A stretch of DNA of 49,657 nucleotides from positions 1 through 49,657 of the forward strand of contig CAIKKY010000030.1 in assembly GCA_903828145.1 (NCBI GenBank), in the 5' to 3' direction. Shown one piece after another: positions 16,182 through 24,945 of the stretch. The notes beneath the pieces are model-generated. The model was not told the DNA's origin and made no database searches. It was given only the letters and a program-made list of their open reading frames with translations. This stretch comes from an uncultured Hyphomicrobiales bacterium. Its GTDB lineage: Bacteria > Pseudomonadota > Alphaproteobacteria > Rhizobiales > Devosiaceae. Within the stretch, counting starts at the first letter, position 1. Every line of letters begins with the position of its first letter. The translations under genes were made by a program, and so were the position numbers.

Positions 16182-18250
16182 CCACGGCCCGATACCGCGC
16201 CGCCACCGATGTGGGCGGCACCTTCACCGATCTCGTCGCCTTTGAAACCACCGCGACCGGTGCCTTGCGTGTCGTTACCGCCAAATCCGATACGACGCCG
16301 CCCAATTTCGAACAGGGCGTGCTCGATGTGCTGAACAAGGCCGGAGTCGATCCGCACGACATCGGCTTTCTGGCCCATGGCACGACCGTGGTCATCAATG
16401 CGCTGACCGAACGCAAGGGCGTGAAGGTCGGGCTCATCACCACCAAGGGCTTCCGCGATACGCTGGAAATTGCGCGCGGCAACCGGCCGGATTTCTTCAA
16501 CCTCAACTATGTGAAGCCGGTACCCTTCGTGCCGCGCTATCTGCGGGCCGAACTGGCGGGCCGCATGGATTACCACGGTCACGAACTCGAAAAACTCGAT
16601 CTGTCGGCCCTGCCGGCCATTCTCGATGGCTTCCGGGCCGAAGGGGTGGAAGCCATTGCGGTCTGCTTCCTGCACTCTTACGCCAACACTGCCCATGAAG
16701 CGGCAGCGGTGGCCGAAATTGCCCGGCTCTGGCCGGACGTCTCGGTGGTCGCCTCGCACCAGATCACCCGCGAGTGGCGCGAATATGAGCGCACCAATAC
16801 CGCCGTGCTCTCGGCCTATGTGCAGCCGGTGGCCGCGCGCTATCTGGGCAAGCTCGATGCCGGGCTGAAAGACGGCGGCTTTGAGGGCAGCCTCTTCATC
16901 ATGCAATCCAATTGCGGCGTCGATTCCGTCGAAGCGACCTCGCGCATTCCCATCACAATGGTGGAAAGTGGCCCCGCCTCGGGTTTCTGGGGCGCGGCGG
17001 AACTGGGGCGCCGCATCGGCGAGCCGAATATTCTCGCGCTCGACATTGGCGGCACGACCGCCAAGTGCTCGCTCATTGAAAACGGTCAGGTCCGGATCAT
17101 GACCGATTACTGGATCGAGCGCGACCGCACCTCGGCGGGCTATCCCATCATGGTGCCGGTGGTCGATCTCGTCGAAATCGGCAATGGTGGCGGCTCCATC
17201 GCGTCGGTCGATGAATTCGGCAAGCTGCGCGTTGGGCCGCAATCGGCTGGTGCAGTACCCGGCCCCGCGTCCTATGGGCGGGGCGGCGTAAAGGCCACGA
17301 CGACCGATGCCAATCTCTGGCTTGGGCGCATCAACCGCGATTATTTCTGCGGCGGCACCGTAAAGGCCGACATGAAGGCCGTCGAAACCGCGCTCACGGC
17401 GCTGGGCGAAAAAATGGGCCGTGGCCCCGATGAAGCGGCGCAGGGCATCATCCGCATTGCCAACAACAACATGGTCAATGCGCTGAAGCTCGTGTCGCTC
17501 AACCGCGGCTTCGACCCGCGCGATTTCACCCTGCTCGCCTTTGGCGGCGGCGGCGCGATGCATGCCGTGGCGCTCGGGCACGAACTGGGCGTGAAAAAGG
17601 TGGTCATTCCGCACGCCGCGTCGGTGTTCTCGGCCTGGGGCATGATGATGTCGGACCTGCGCCGTGATTTCTTCGTCACCCGGCTGGTGCCGCTCAGTTC
17701 AGGCACGGCGGCACAGGCACTCGAAACCCTGTTCGAAGGCGTAGAAGACGAAGCGCGGGCGCAGTTTGAGACCGAGGGCGTCGATAGTGCCAAAGTCACT
17801 TTCCACCGCTACGGCAAGTTCCGCTATCAGAACCAGGAGCACACGACCGAAGTGCCGATGACCGGCGCGATCACCGAGGCCGGGCTTCAGGCGATCACCG
17901 AAGCGTTCCATGGCATTTACGAACGCGAGTATACCTATCGGCTATCCGCCCCGGTGGAGCTCGTGGGCATTCACGTGGTGGCAAGTGCCGAAGTCGGCAA
18001 GCTTGAACTCGTGGCGCATCCGCTCTCGACCGAACCGGCGTCCTCAGCCGAAAAGGGCAAGCGCATGGTCGATTATGCGCTTGAGGGCCGCCACGAAGCG
18101 ACGATCTACGATGGCGACCGGCTTGACCCCGGCATGGTGCTCTCGGGCCCGGCCATTATCGAGGATTCAGGGACTACCGTGGTCATTCACCCCGGCAACA
18201 CCGTGTCCATGGACGCCTACCGCAACCTTCACATCACCCTCGGGGCCTGA
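16178..18250 (+). CDS. hyuA: N-methylhydantoinase/oxoprolinase subunit A
   Basis: 690 residues, the normal size for HyuA. It carries the N-terminal ATDVGGTFTDLVAFE and the central ILALDIGGTTAKCSLI nucleotide-binding motifs, the conserved AHGTTVVINALTERKGVKVGL segment, GGGSIA and LLAFGGGGAMHA. With HyuB it hydrolyses a five-membered cyclic amide or carboxylates a ketone at the cost of ATP. The precise substrate cannot be read from sequence. Spacing to hyuB is three bases, so a complex made at equal dose is expected. It is cytoplasmic. Confidence 0.92.
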   Translation: MTTARYRAATDVGGTFTDLVAFETTATGALRVVTAKSDTTPPNFEQGVLDVLNKAGVDPHDIGFLAHGTTVVINALTERKGVKVGLITTKGFRDTLEIARGNRPDFFNLNYVKPVPFVPRYLRAELAGRMDYHGHELEKLDLSALPAILDGFRAEGVEAIAVCFLHSYANTAHEAAAVAEIARLWPDVSVVASHQITREWREYERTNTAVLSAYVQPVAARYLGKLDAGLKDGGFEGSLFIMQSNCGVDSVEATSRIPITMVESGPASGFWGAAELGRRIGEPNILALDIGGTTAKCSLIENGQVRIMTDYWIERDRTSAGYPIMVPVVDLVEIGNGGGSIASVDEFGKLRVGPQSAGAVPGPASYGRGGVKATTTDANLWLGRINRDYFCGGTVKADMKAVETALTALGEKMGRGPDEAAQGIIRIANNNMVNALKLVSLNRGFDPRDFTLLAFGGGGAMHAVALGHELGVKKVVIPHAASVFSAWGMMMSDLRRDFFVTRLVPLSSGTAAQALETLFEGVEDEARAQFETEGVDSAKVTFHRYGKFRYQNQEHTTEVPMTGAITEAGLQAITEAFHGIYEREYTYRLSAPVELVGIHVVASAEVGKLELVAHPLSTEPASSAEKGKRMVDYALEGRHEATIYDGDRLDPGMVLSGPAIIEDSGTTVVIHPGNTVSMDAYRNLHITLGA

Positions 18251-18253
18251 GCC

Positions 18254-19921
18254 ATGTCGAACCAATCCGCTCTCCACATCGACCCGATCACCGAAGAAAT
18301 CATTCAGAACTCCCTGCAGGCCATTGCCGACGAGATGTTCGCCGCCATGCGCAAGACGGCGATGAGTTCAATCATCTATGAAGTGCTGGACATGGGCACC
18401 GGCATCATGGACGCCAAGGGCGAACTCGCGTCATCCGGGGCGGGCATACCCGCCTTTGTCGGCGTGCTCGACAAGGCCGTAAAAGTGGTGCTCGACAAGT
18501 TCACGGCCCCCGGCGACATCATGCCCGGCGATGTGTTCGCCACCAACGATCCCTATTATGGCGGCGTGACGCACCTCAACGATATCGTGGTTGCTATGCC
18601 GGTCTTCGCCGATGGACGGCTGATCGCCTGGACCGCCAATATCGCGCATAATTCCGATGTGGGCGGCATGGCACCGGGCTCGCTGAGCGGCAATGCGACC
18701 GAGATCTTTCAGGAAGGGCTTCGGCTCCCCGCCATCAAGATTATTGCCGAGGGCAAGCCCATCGCGCCGGTGATGGACATCATCCGCGTCAACTCGCGCA
18801 TGCCCGATATTCTCGAAGGCGACCTGTGGGCCGCCATCGCCTCGGTGCGCATCGGCGCGTCGCGGCTCGAGGGCCTGGCGCTGAAATACGGTGTCAGCAC
18901 CTTCGAGCGTGCCGTCGCCTCGTTCATGGATCACGGCGAGGCGATTTCGAAAAAGGCGCTGGCGCACTTGCCCAAGGGCACGTTCACACTGAGCGAGGAG
19001 CAGGATGACGGGCGGATTTTCAACGCCATCGTCACCATCACCGATACGGATTTCATCGTTGACCTGCGCAACAATCCCGACCAGTCGCCCAACCCGGTGA
19101 ACACCAGCCGCGATGGCGTGATGGTGGCGGCGCAGCTCATTTTCAAAACCCTGACCGACCCGTATTCCCCGGCCAATGGCGGCACCTTCCGCCCGATCAC
19201 CCTGCTCACCCGCGAGGGCTCGGTGTTCCACGCCGAGGAACCGGCCCCCATCGGGTTCTATTACGAGATCGAACTCCGGGTGTACGATCTGATGTGGCGC
19301 TGCCTTGCCCCCCACATGCCGGACAAGCTGGCGGCGGGCCATTTCGGCTCGGTCTGCGGCACCTTCATTGGCGGCACGCATCCCGATACCGGTCGGCAAT
19401 ACACCATTGTCGAACCGCAGATCGGCGGCTGGGGCGCCAGCATGGAGCGCGATGGCAACTCGGCCATGTTCTGCGGCTTCCACGGCGAAACTTACAATTG
19501 CCCGGCCGAAATCAATGAGGCGCGTAACGGCGTCTTCGTCGATCAGATGGCACTCAACCTCGAACCGGGCGGCGAGGGCCGCAATACCGGCGGACGCGGC
19601 ATTGTGATGGATTATCGGCTGCGGGCCGATAATGGCTTCCTCACCGCCGGCTATACCCGGTCGAAATTTCCGGCCTGGGGCGTCGATGGGGGGCAGGATG
19701 GCTCGCCCAACTATATCGAGTTCCGGCCGAAAAACGGCACGCCGCAGCGCTATGCCTTTGTCTCGGGCCTCGTCACCAACAAGGATGACGTGATCCGCGT
19801 GGTCACCGGCAATGGTGGCGGGCTCGGCAAGGCGCAGGAGCGCGACCGGGCGCTGGTTGAGCGCGATATCCGCAACGGGCTCATCACGCGCGAGCGGGCC
19901 CGCGACGTCTACGGCGCCTGA
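18254..19921 (+). CDS. hyuB: N-methylhydantoinase/oxoprolinase subunit B
   Basis: 555 residues. Family blocks are present: DPITEEIIQNSLQAIADEMF at the start, ATNDPYYGGVTHLNDI, NIAHNSDVGGMAPGS with the catalytic-site His/Asp, and near the C-terminus GGGLGKAQERDRALVERDI. This last block is the usual end of HyuB proteins, so the gene is complete. It partners the preceding hyuA. Confidence 0.92.
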   Translation: MSNQSALHIDPITEEIIQNSLQAIADEMFAAMRKTAMSSIIYEVLDMGTGIMDAKGELASSGAGIPAFVGVLDKAVKVVLDKFTAPGDIMPGDVFATNDPYYGGVTHLNDIVVAMPVFADGRLIAWTANIAHNSDVGGMAPGSLSGNATEIFQEGLRLPAIKIIAEGKPIAPVMDIIRVNSRMPDILEGDLWAAIASVRIGASRLEGLALKYGVSTFERAVASFMDHGEAISKKALAHLPKGTFTLSEEQDDGRIFNAIVTITDTDFIVDLRNNPDQSPNPVNTSRDGVMVAAQLIFKTLTDPYSPANGGTFRPITLLTREGSVFHAEEPAPIGFYYEIELRVYDLMWRCLAPHMPDKLAAGHFGSVCGTFIGGTHPDTGRQYTIVEPQIGGWGASMERDGNSAMFCGFHGETYNCPAEINEARNGVFVDQMALNLEPGGEGRNTGGRGIVMDYRLRADNGFLTAGYTRSKFPAWGVDGGQDGSPNYIEFRPKNGTPQRYAFVSGLVTNKDDVIRVVTGNGGGLGKAQERDRALVERDIRNGLITRERARDVYGA

Positions 19922-19927
19922 GCCAAA

Positions 19928-19947
19928 GCCGGGGGGCAACCCCCGGC
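19928..19947 (+). terminator. GC hairpin after hyuB
   Basis: GCCGGGGG (19928-19935) pairs with CCCCCGGC (19940-19947) around a GCAA (GNRA) tetraloop. No U tract follows. It may stabilise the hyuB 3' end or weaken read-through into the dehydrogenase gene rather than terminate alone. Confidence 0.45.
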
Positions 19948-19977
19948 CGCCCGCTTGCCAGAGACCGGCTGAAAGTG

Positions 19978-20005
19978 CTCACTCTCACTTATGGGGAGTG
20001 AGGGC
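19978..20005 (+). promoter_or_regulatory. hairpin overlapping the ribosome binding site of the dehydrogenase gene
   Basis: CTCACTC (19978-19984) pairs perfectly with GAGTGAG (19996-20002) over an 11-base loop. The 3' arm overlaps the only purine-rich SD candidate (GTGAGGG) before ATG 20011. Folding would hide the site, so translational control or a DNA operator is possible. Confidence 0.4.
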
Positions 20006-20010
20006 TGATC

Positions 20011-21009
20011 ATGCTGGCAACTAAACTGGTAGCGAAGGGCGATATCCGCACTGTGGAGGTGCCGATCCCGGTGCCTGCCCCCGGTGAAGTGCTCATCAGG
20101 GTCGAAGCTGCGGGGATTTGCGGCACCGACCGGCATCTGTTCAAGGGCGAGTTCCCCTCGACCCCGAACACGATTTTGGGCCATGAAGTTTCGGGCATCG
20201 TGGTGGGGCGCGGCGCGGGCGTCAGCCTCGCCGAAGGCACGCGCGTTGCCTGCGATCCGAACATCTGGTGCGGCCAGTGCGAGCAGTGCCGCCGTGGCCG
20301 GGTCAATCTTTGCATCAACAATATTGCGACCGGCATCAACCGCGATGGTGGTTTTGCCGAGTATTGCGCCTTTCCTGCCCATAAAGCCCATGTGCTGCCC
20401 AATAGCCTTGATCCGCTCCACGGCGCCTTTTGCGAGCCGCTCGCCTGCACCATCCACGGCATGGATATGGGTGCGCCGCAGGCCGGCGAGCGCGTGCTGG
20501 TGATCGGCGGCGGCGTGATTGGTCTTCTGGCGGTGCAACTGGCCCGGCTCGCCGGAGCCGAGGTGATGCTGCTGACCCGCAACGCGCAAAAGCGCGATCT
20601 CGCGCTCGGTCTTGGCGCAAACCACGCCGTGGCGACTCCCGAGGCGGTGCGGGCGCACTGGTCGACGGGCGCTGATCTGGTGGTGGAATGTGCCGGTGTT
20701 GCCGAAACTGTGGCGCTGTCGCCCGGGCTCACCCGCTCGGGGGGGCGGGTCGTGGTGCTCGGGGTACTGGCGCGGGGCGAGCAGGTGGTCATCGAGCCCT
20801 TCGATATGCTGATGCGCGAAGTGCAGATGCTGTTCAGCTTCATCAACCCCTTCACCGAAGAGCGGGCCGCGCACATGATTGCCACCGGCCTTATCCAGAT
20901 CGCGCCGCTTATCACCCGCACGATAGCCATTGCCGAGGCCGCCTCGGTGATTACCGCGCCGCCGCCGCCGGGCGAAATCCGCTGCATCGTGGTGCCAACT
21001 TCGGCATAA
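20011..21009 (+). CDS. zinc-dependent alcohol/polyol dehydrogenase (MDR family)
   Basis: 332 residues. The catalytic-zinc segment GICGTDRHLFKGEFP with GHEVSGIV follows the medium-chain dehydrogenase pattern. A structural-zinc lobe with four Cys (CGQCEQCRRGRVNLC plus an upstream Cys) is present, and the NAD(P)-binding motif is VLVIGGGVIGLLAVQLARLAGA. It resembles sorbitol/threonine dehydrogenases. It probably oxidises an alcohol intermediate from the hydantoin-type pathway or a sugar alcohol; the substrate is not determined. Confidence 0.85.
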   Translation: MLATKLVAKGDIRTVEVPIPVPAPGEVLIRVEAAGICGTDRHLFKGEFPSTPNTILGHEVSGIVVGRGAGVSLAEGTRVACDPNIWCGQCEQCRRGRVNLCINNIATGINRDGGFAEYCAFPAHKAHVLPNSLDPLHGAFCEPLACTIHGMDMGAPQAGERVLVIGGGVIGLLAVQLARLAGAEVMLLTRNAQKRDLALGLGANHAVATPEAVRAHWSTGADLVVECAGVAETVALSPGLTRSGGRVVVLGVLARGEQVVIEPFDMLMREVQMLFSFINPFTEERAAHMIATGLIQIAPLITRTIAIAEAASVITAPPPPGEIRCIVVPTSA

Positions 21010-21010
21010 A

Positions 21011-21034
21011 GCCGGGGGGATCACCGGCATTTTC
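21011..21034 (+). terminator. probable intrinsic terminator after the dehydrogenase
   Basis: GCCGG (21011-21015) and CCGGC (21024-21028) flank an eight-base loop and are followed by ATTTTCT. It begins one base after the dehydrogenase stop. The five-base stem is short. Confidence 0.45.
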
Positions 21035-21159
21035 TGCTGCATCCATCGCCATTTCCGGCTATGGCCGATGGTCATGAGTAGTTTTATGCCGCCTTCGTTT
21101 CGATCCACCGCCGCGCTGCTGGTCTTCGGGGCCGCGCGCGCTGCCGGGGCGTGCCGTCC

Positions 21160-21762
21160 ATGATCCCGGTTCTGGCGGTTATGGACCCGCATGAGGCCGC
21201 CTACGCGCTGGTGCGGCTCTTCGACTTTGTCGATCTCGGCGGGGGCCGCCTGCGGTTTGGTGACCAGACGATTGCGCTCTCTGCGCCCGGCGCTGCACCG
21301 GCCGACATGCTGGATCTGCCCTTCGATCATCTGGCGCTGCGCGTGGCTGACGCTACGGCCACGGCGGTTGACTTCGCTGCCCGGGGCGCCCGGCTCCATG
21401 CGGCGTTCACTCCCCATGGCCCGCGCGACATTGCTGAATTCTGGGACCATGGCGTCCGGTTCGTGTTCTTTGAAGGGCCCGGCGGCTGGCCGGTTGAGTT
21501 TTGCGAAAAGCGGCTGACCCCGCCCGTGCAGCCCCTTGAGGGGCACAGCCATTATGGCTTCCGCACACCCGATCTCGACGCGCTCGAGGCCCGCTTTGCT
21601 GCGCTTGGCGCGACACGGGTCCGCACGCACCGGCTGGGCGACGACGCTGCCCCCGTCAACGTACGGTTCCTGGCGCTCGGGGGCGACATTATTGAACTCT
21701 TTGATGAGGGGCCCTTCGCCCCGCCCGCCACAGCGGGCTGGGTCGGACTGCTGCCCCGCTGA
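21160..21762 (+). CDS. VOC-superfamily (glyoxalase/dioxygenase-like) protein
   Basis: 200 residues from ATG 21160; a GTG at 21151 is also open. It contains two betaalphabetabetabeta modules. The first holds LPFDHLALRVADATATAVDFAARGARLH and VRFVFFEGPGGWPVEFCEK; the second holds HSHYGFRTPDLDALEARFAALGA and NVRFLALGGDIIELFDEG. His/Glu residues sit where VOC metal ligands usually lie (FDHLAL, VEFCEK, HYGF, IIELFD). VOC enzymes include lyases, isomerases and dioxygenases, and the reaction here is unknown. Between a dehydrogenase and an SDR, it may act on a keto or enol intermediate. Confidence 0.7.
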   Translation: MIPVLAVMDPHEAAYALVRLFDFVDLGGGRLRFGDQTIALSAPGAAPADMLDLPFDHLALRVADATATAVDFAARGARLHAAFTPHGPRDIAEFWDHGVRFVFFEGPGGWPVEFCEKRLTPPVQPLEGHSHYGFRTPDLDALEARFAALGATRVRTHRLGDDAAPVNVRFLALGGDIIELFDEGPFAPPATAGWVGLLPR

Positions 21763-21783
21763 ACCTGACCGGAGGGACACACG

Positions 21784-22557
21784 ATGACTGAGTTTGGCGG
21801 CAAGATTGCTTTGATCACCGGCACGACCGGGATTGCCCGGGCCACGGCCCTGCGCCTCGTGGCGGGCGGCGCGCGCGTCATGGCACTCGGCATTGATGAT
21901 GCTGGTAACGCCGCTCTCGCCGCCGCTCATCCGGCGCTTGTGGTGCGCAAGACCGACGCTGCCGATCCGGCAGATATGGCCGCTGCTTTCGCTGAACTCG
22001 AAGACCGCTTTGGCGGGCTCGACATCATTGTCAATTCCGCTGCGGTGCATCCCTATGGCGATGCCGTCACCACCGATCACCAGACCTTCATGCGCTGCCT
22101 GGCGGTCAATGTCGGCTCGATCCACCTCTCGGCCCATCATGGTGTGCCCATGATGCGGCAGCGCGGGCAGGGTGCCATCGTCAATGTGGCGAGCGTGCAG
22201 GGCCACGCCTGCCAGTCCAATGTCGCCGCCTATGTGGCCTCGAAGGGCGCCATCCACGCCCTGACCCGCGCCATGGCGCTCGATTTCGCTGCCGACCGCA
22301 TCCGCGTGAACTCGGTGAGCCCGGGCTCGGTGCGCACCCCGCTCCTCGAACTCGCGGCACGCACCTTTGATGGTCCCGATGCCGATATTGAAGCGGTGTT
22401 TCAACGTTTCGGCGCAGCGCACCCCATCGGCCGCATTGCCGAGCCTGAGGAAGTGGCCGATTTCATCGCCTATCTGGCATCGGATCGCGCCGGTTTCATC
22501 ACCGGGTCTGATCACCGCATCGATGGCGGCCTCACCGCCGGTCTGGGCGTCCGCTGA
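21784..22557 (+). CDS. short-chain dehydrogenase/reductase (SDR)
   Basis: 257 residues, ATG 21784 with GGAGGG upstream. Classical SDR features: cofactor loop TGTTGIA (12-18, where most members have TGxxxGIG), NSAA, the catalytic SVQG region and Y150-x3-K154, then SPGSVRTPLLE and the C-terminal GSDHRIDGGL. Asp at the end of the second strand (GIDDAG) suggests NAD(H). It ends the second hydantoinase-associated operon. The substrate is not determined. Confidence 0.88.
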   Translation: MTEFGGKIALITGTTGIARATALRLVAGGARVMALGIDDAGNAALAAAHPALVVRKTDAADPADMAAAFAELEDRFGGLDIIVNSAAVHPYGDAVTTDHQTFMRCLAVNVGSIHLSAHHGVPMMRQRGQGAIVNVASVQGHACQSNVAAYVASKGAIHALTRAMALDFAADRIRVNSVSPGSVRTPLLELAARTFDGPDADIEAVFQRFGAAHPIGRIAEPEEVADFIAYLASDRAGFITGSDHRIDGGLTAGLGVR

Positions 22558-22585
22558 GGACTTTTAGTGTATTGCGGTGAAGTAG

Positions 22586-22615
22586 CGTGACAATAGAACT
22601 ATTAGGAAGTTCACG
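22586..22615. repeat. nested inverted repeat upstream of the chemoreceptor gene
   Basis: CGTGA (22586-22590) and TCACG (22611-22615) enclose AATAG-AA-CTATT (22592-22603). The surrounding 22558-22738 stretch is much more AT-rich than the genes around it and must hold the chemoreceptor promoter. No clear -35/-10 pair was chosen. Confidence 0.35.
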
Positions 22616-22738
22616 CGAAGTAAAACGTAGAAATATATAAACATTGTTTCGACGTTATACTTAAATGATTGCGGAAATTAACGCTGTTTTTACCTGAAAA
22701 TACCAGTTTGCTCGCCAATACAACTGGCGGGTTCCTCA

Positions 22739-24847
22739 ATGCGCGTGAAGAGCAAGACTGACCGAAACAAATCCGGGCGGCACATGTCGCTGGCGGCCAA
22801 GCTGGTGGCGCTGGCCGCGCCTGGTCTCGTGATTGTGGTGCGGATGAGCGTCGCCAATTCATTGATGGCCGACAGCGCCCACCACCTCAACAAGCGGGCG
22901 GGCAGCTCGCATCAGTTGGCCATGGCGCTGAACACGGCGGATGCGCAGTTGCAGCGCATTCGCGCTGGCGTGGCGACGCTGCAACTGACGACGAGACCCG
23001 AGAGCGTAGCCGGCGCCGACAAGCAGGTGCATGCGGCCTATAGCGCCCTGCAGGCGCAACTGCAGACCGCCCATACGCTGGCCACAGACGACCAGGACAC
23101 CGCCCGCATCGCCGCCGTCGAAGATACGGCCGACCTGATCATGGCCGGTGAGGAAAAGCTGGTCGCGGTGCTTGAACAGGACCTGGCCTCAACCGAACCG
23201 CTGAGTGTCGGGCGCATGGCGCTGGCCAGCAATCTGCTGAGCTCCCTGTCGGAAGCCTCGGACATGCTGACTGCGGGCATTGCCGCCGCCGGATCGGGCG
23301 AAGAAAAGCAGCAGGCCGATGCAGACGCCATGAGCAACCTGGCGCTTGGGGTCATGATCGCCGGGGGAATTGGCAACCTGATCGTCATGCTGGGCGGCAT
23401 GGTGTTTTCGCTGACCCAGGTGGCGCGTCCCATTCGCCGCATCAACCAGGCAATGGGCGCCATCGCTGGCGGCGCGTTGGACACCGAAGTGCCCATTACC
23501 GGTCGCTACGACGATATCGGCCAGATGGCGGCAGCGGTGGAGGTCTTCCGGTCCAATGGCCTGCGCATTGCCGAAATGACCGAGCAGGAAAAACAGGCCG
23601 AGACCCGGCGCCAGGCCGAGCGTGCCACCATGATGAACGACCTGCAATCGGCGTTCGGCGCGGTTGTCGACGCGGCCTCAGCCGGTGATTTCACCCAGCG
23701 CGTCACCAGTCAATTTGCTGACGCAGAACTCAACACGCTCTCGGCGCGCCTCAACAGCCTCGTTGACATGGTCGACCGCGGCCTCTCTGAAACCGGCACC
23801 GTGCTTGGCGCATTGGCCGAGACCAATCTGACGCAGCGGGTCGAGGGCGAGTATTCCGGTGCCTTCGCGCGGCTGAAATCGGCGACCAATTCGGTAGCGG
23901 ATCGCCTGACCGAAATCGTCAACCAGCTGCGGGGCACCTCGCGCTCGCTGAAGATCGCGACCGGCGAAATCCTGTCCGGGGCCAATGATCTGTCGGATCG
24001 GACGGCCAAGCAGGCGGCGACCATCGAGGAAACCTCGGCCACCATGGAGCAGCTGGCCCGCACGGTGCTGAGCAATGCCGAACGGGCCAATGATGCCTCA
24101 GGCAAGGCCGCGAGCGTCACCCGCGCCGCTGAGGAAGGGGGCGCCGTGATGATTGAGGCCAATGCCGCCATGACGCGCATTACCCAAAGCTCGGAAAAGA
24201 TCTCGAACATCATCGGGCTGATCGACGACATCGCCTTCCAGACGAACCTCCTCGCGCTCAACGCTTCGGTGGAAGCGGCGCGCGCGGGGGAGGCCGGCAA
24301 GGGCTTTGCCGTGGTCGCCGTCGAAGTGCGCCGTCTCGCCCAATCCGCTGCCGAAGCCTCCAGCGAGGTCAAGGCGCTGATCGATCGATCGGCCGACGAG
24401 GTGAAGACCGGGTCGCGGCTGGTGGCGGATGCGGTCAAAAAACTCGAAGTCATGCTCGAAGGCGTGCGCGTCAACCGCGAACTGCTCGAAAGTATCGCCC
24501 GGGATAGCCGGTCGCAGGCCAATGCCATCGAGGAGATGAACGCCGCTGTGCGGCAGATGGATGAAATGACCCAGCATAACGCCGCGCTGGTCGAAGAAAC
24601 CAATGCCTCCATCGAGCAGACCGAAGCACAGGCGAACGAACTGGATCGCGTTGTGGATATCTTCGTGCTCGATGCTGCCTCTGCGGCGATCGAGCAGGGG
24701 CGGCCGACAGCCCAGCCAGCACAGCTGTCCCCTGGCCATCAGAACCGCCCCACCGCACGCGCAAGCGCTGGCGGATCGGCACGGGCGGCCGATCATTACC
24801 TCACCGCCGGGAACACCGCGCTCAAGGGCGATTGGCAGGATTTCTAG
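22739..24847 (+). CDS. methyl-accepting chemotaxis protein
   Basis: 702 residues. A first hydrophobic stretch (~17-45) is followed by a helical periplasmic sensor (~46-195), a second membrane segment (~200-222, LALGVMIAGGIGNLIVMLGG), HAMP (~223-275) and a long cytoplasmic signalling domain. The kinase-tip hairpin is recognisable at ~490-540 (IIGLIDDIAFQTNLLALN, VEAARAGEAGKGFAVVA). The extreme C-terminus reads DWQDF (698-702), fitting the CheR/CheB tether pattern of an aromatic, two residues, an aromatic. The first membrane stretch is unusual in containing an Arg. The ligand is unknown. It may guide cells to the compounds degraded by the flanking operons. Confidence 0.92.
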   Translation: MRVKSKTDRNKSGRHMSLAAKLVALAAPGLVIVVRMSVANSLMADSAHHLNKRAGSSHQLAMALNTADAQLQRIRAGVATLQLTTRPESVAGADKQVHAAYSALQAQLQTAHTLATDDQDTARIAAVEDTADLIMAGEEKLVAVLEQDLASTEPLSVGRMALASNLLSSLSEASDMLTAGIAAAGSGEEKQQADADAMSNLALGVMIAGGIGNLIVMLGGMVFSLTQVARPIRRINQAMGAIAGGALDTEVPITGRYDDIGQMAAAVEVFRSNGLRIAEMTEQEKQAETRRQAERATMMNDLQSAFGAVVDAASAGDFTQRVTSQFADAELNTLSARLNSLVDMVDRGLSETGTVLGALAETNLTQRVEGEYSGAFARLKSATNSVADRLTEIVNQLRGTSRSLKIATGEILSGANDLSDRTAKQAATIEETSATMEQLARTVLSNAERANDASGKAASVTRAAEEGGAVMIEANAAMTRITQSSEKISNIIGLIDDIAFQTNLLALNASVEAARAGEAGKGFAVVAVEVRRLAQSAAEASSEVKALIDRSADEVKTGSRLVADAVKKLEVMLEGVRVNRELLESIARDSRSQANAIEEMNAAVRQMDEMTQHNAALVEETNASIEQTEAQANELDRVVDIFVLDAASAAIEQGRPTAQPAQLSPGHQNRPTARASAGGSARAADHYLTAGNTALKGDWQDF

Positions 24848-24945
24848 CCTCCGGCACGTCCGCCCGGCGGTGTGAACCGGAAAAACAGCGGTAGACGCGC
24901 CACGGTCTTCTCTCTACGTCTTTGCTCTCGGGGGAGGACGCTAGA

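Noticed and set aside
19909-22515. 868-residue minus-strand frame across the dehydrogenase, VOC and SDR genes
   Set aside because: It spans three well-supported plus-strand genes and shows only shadow composition.
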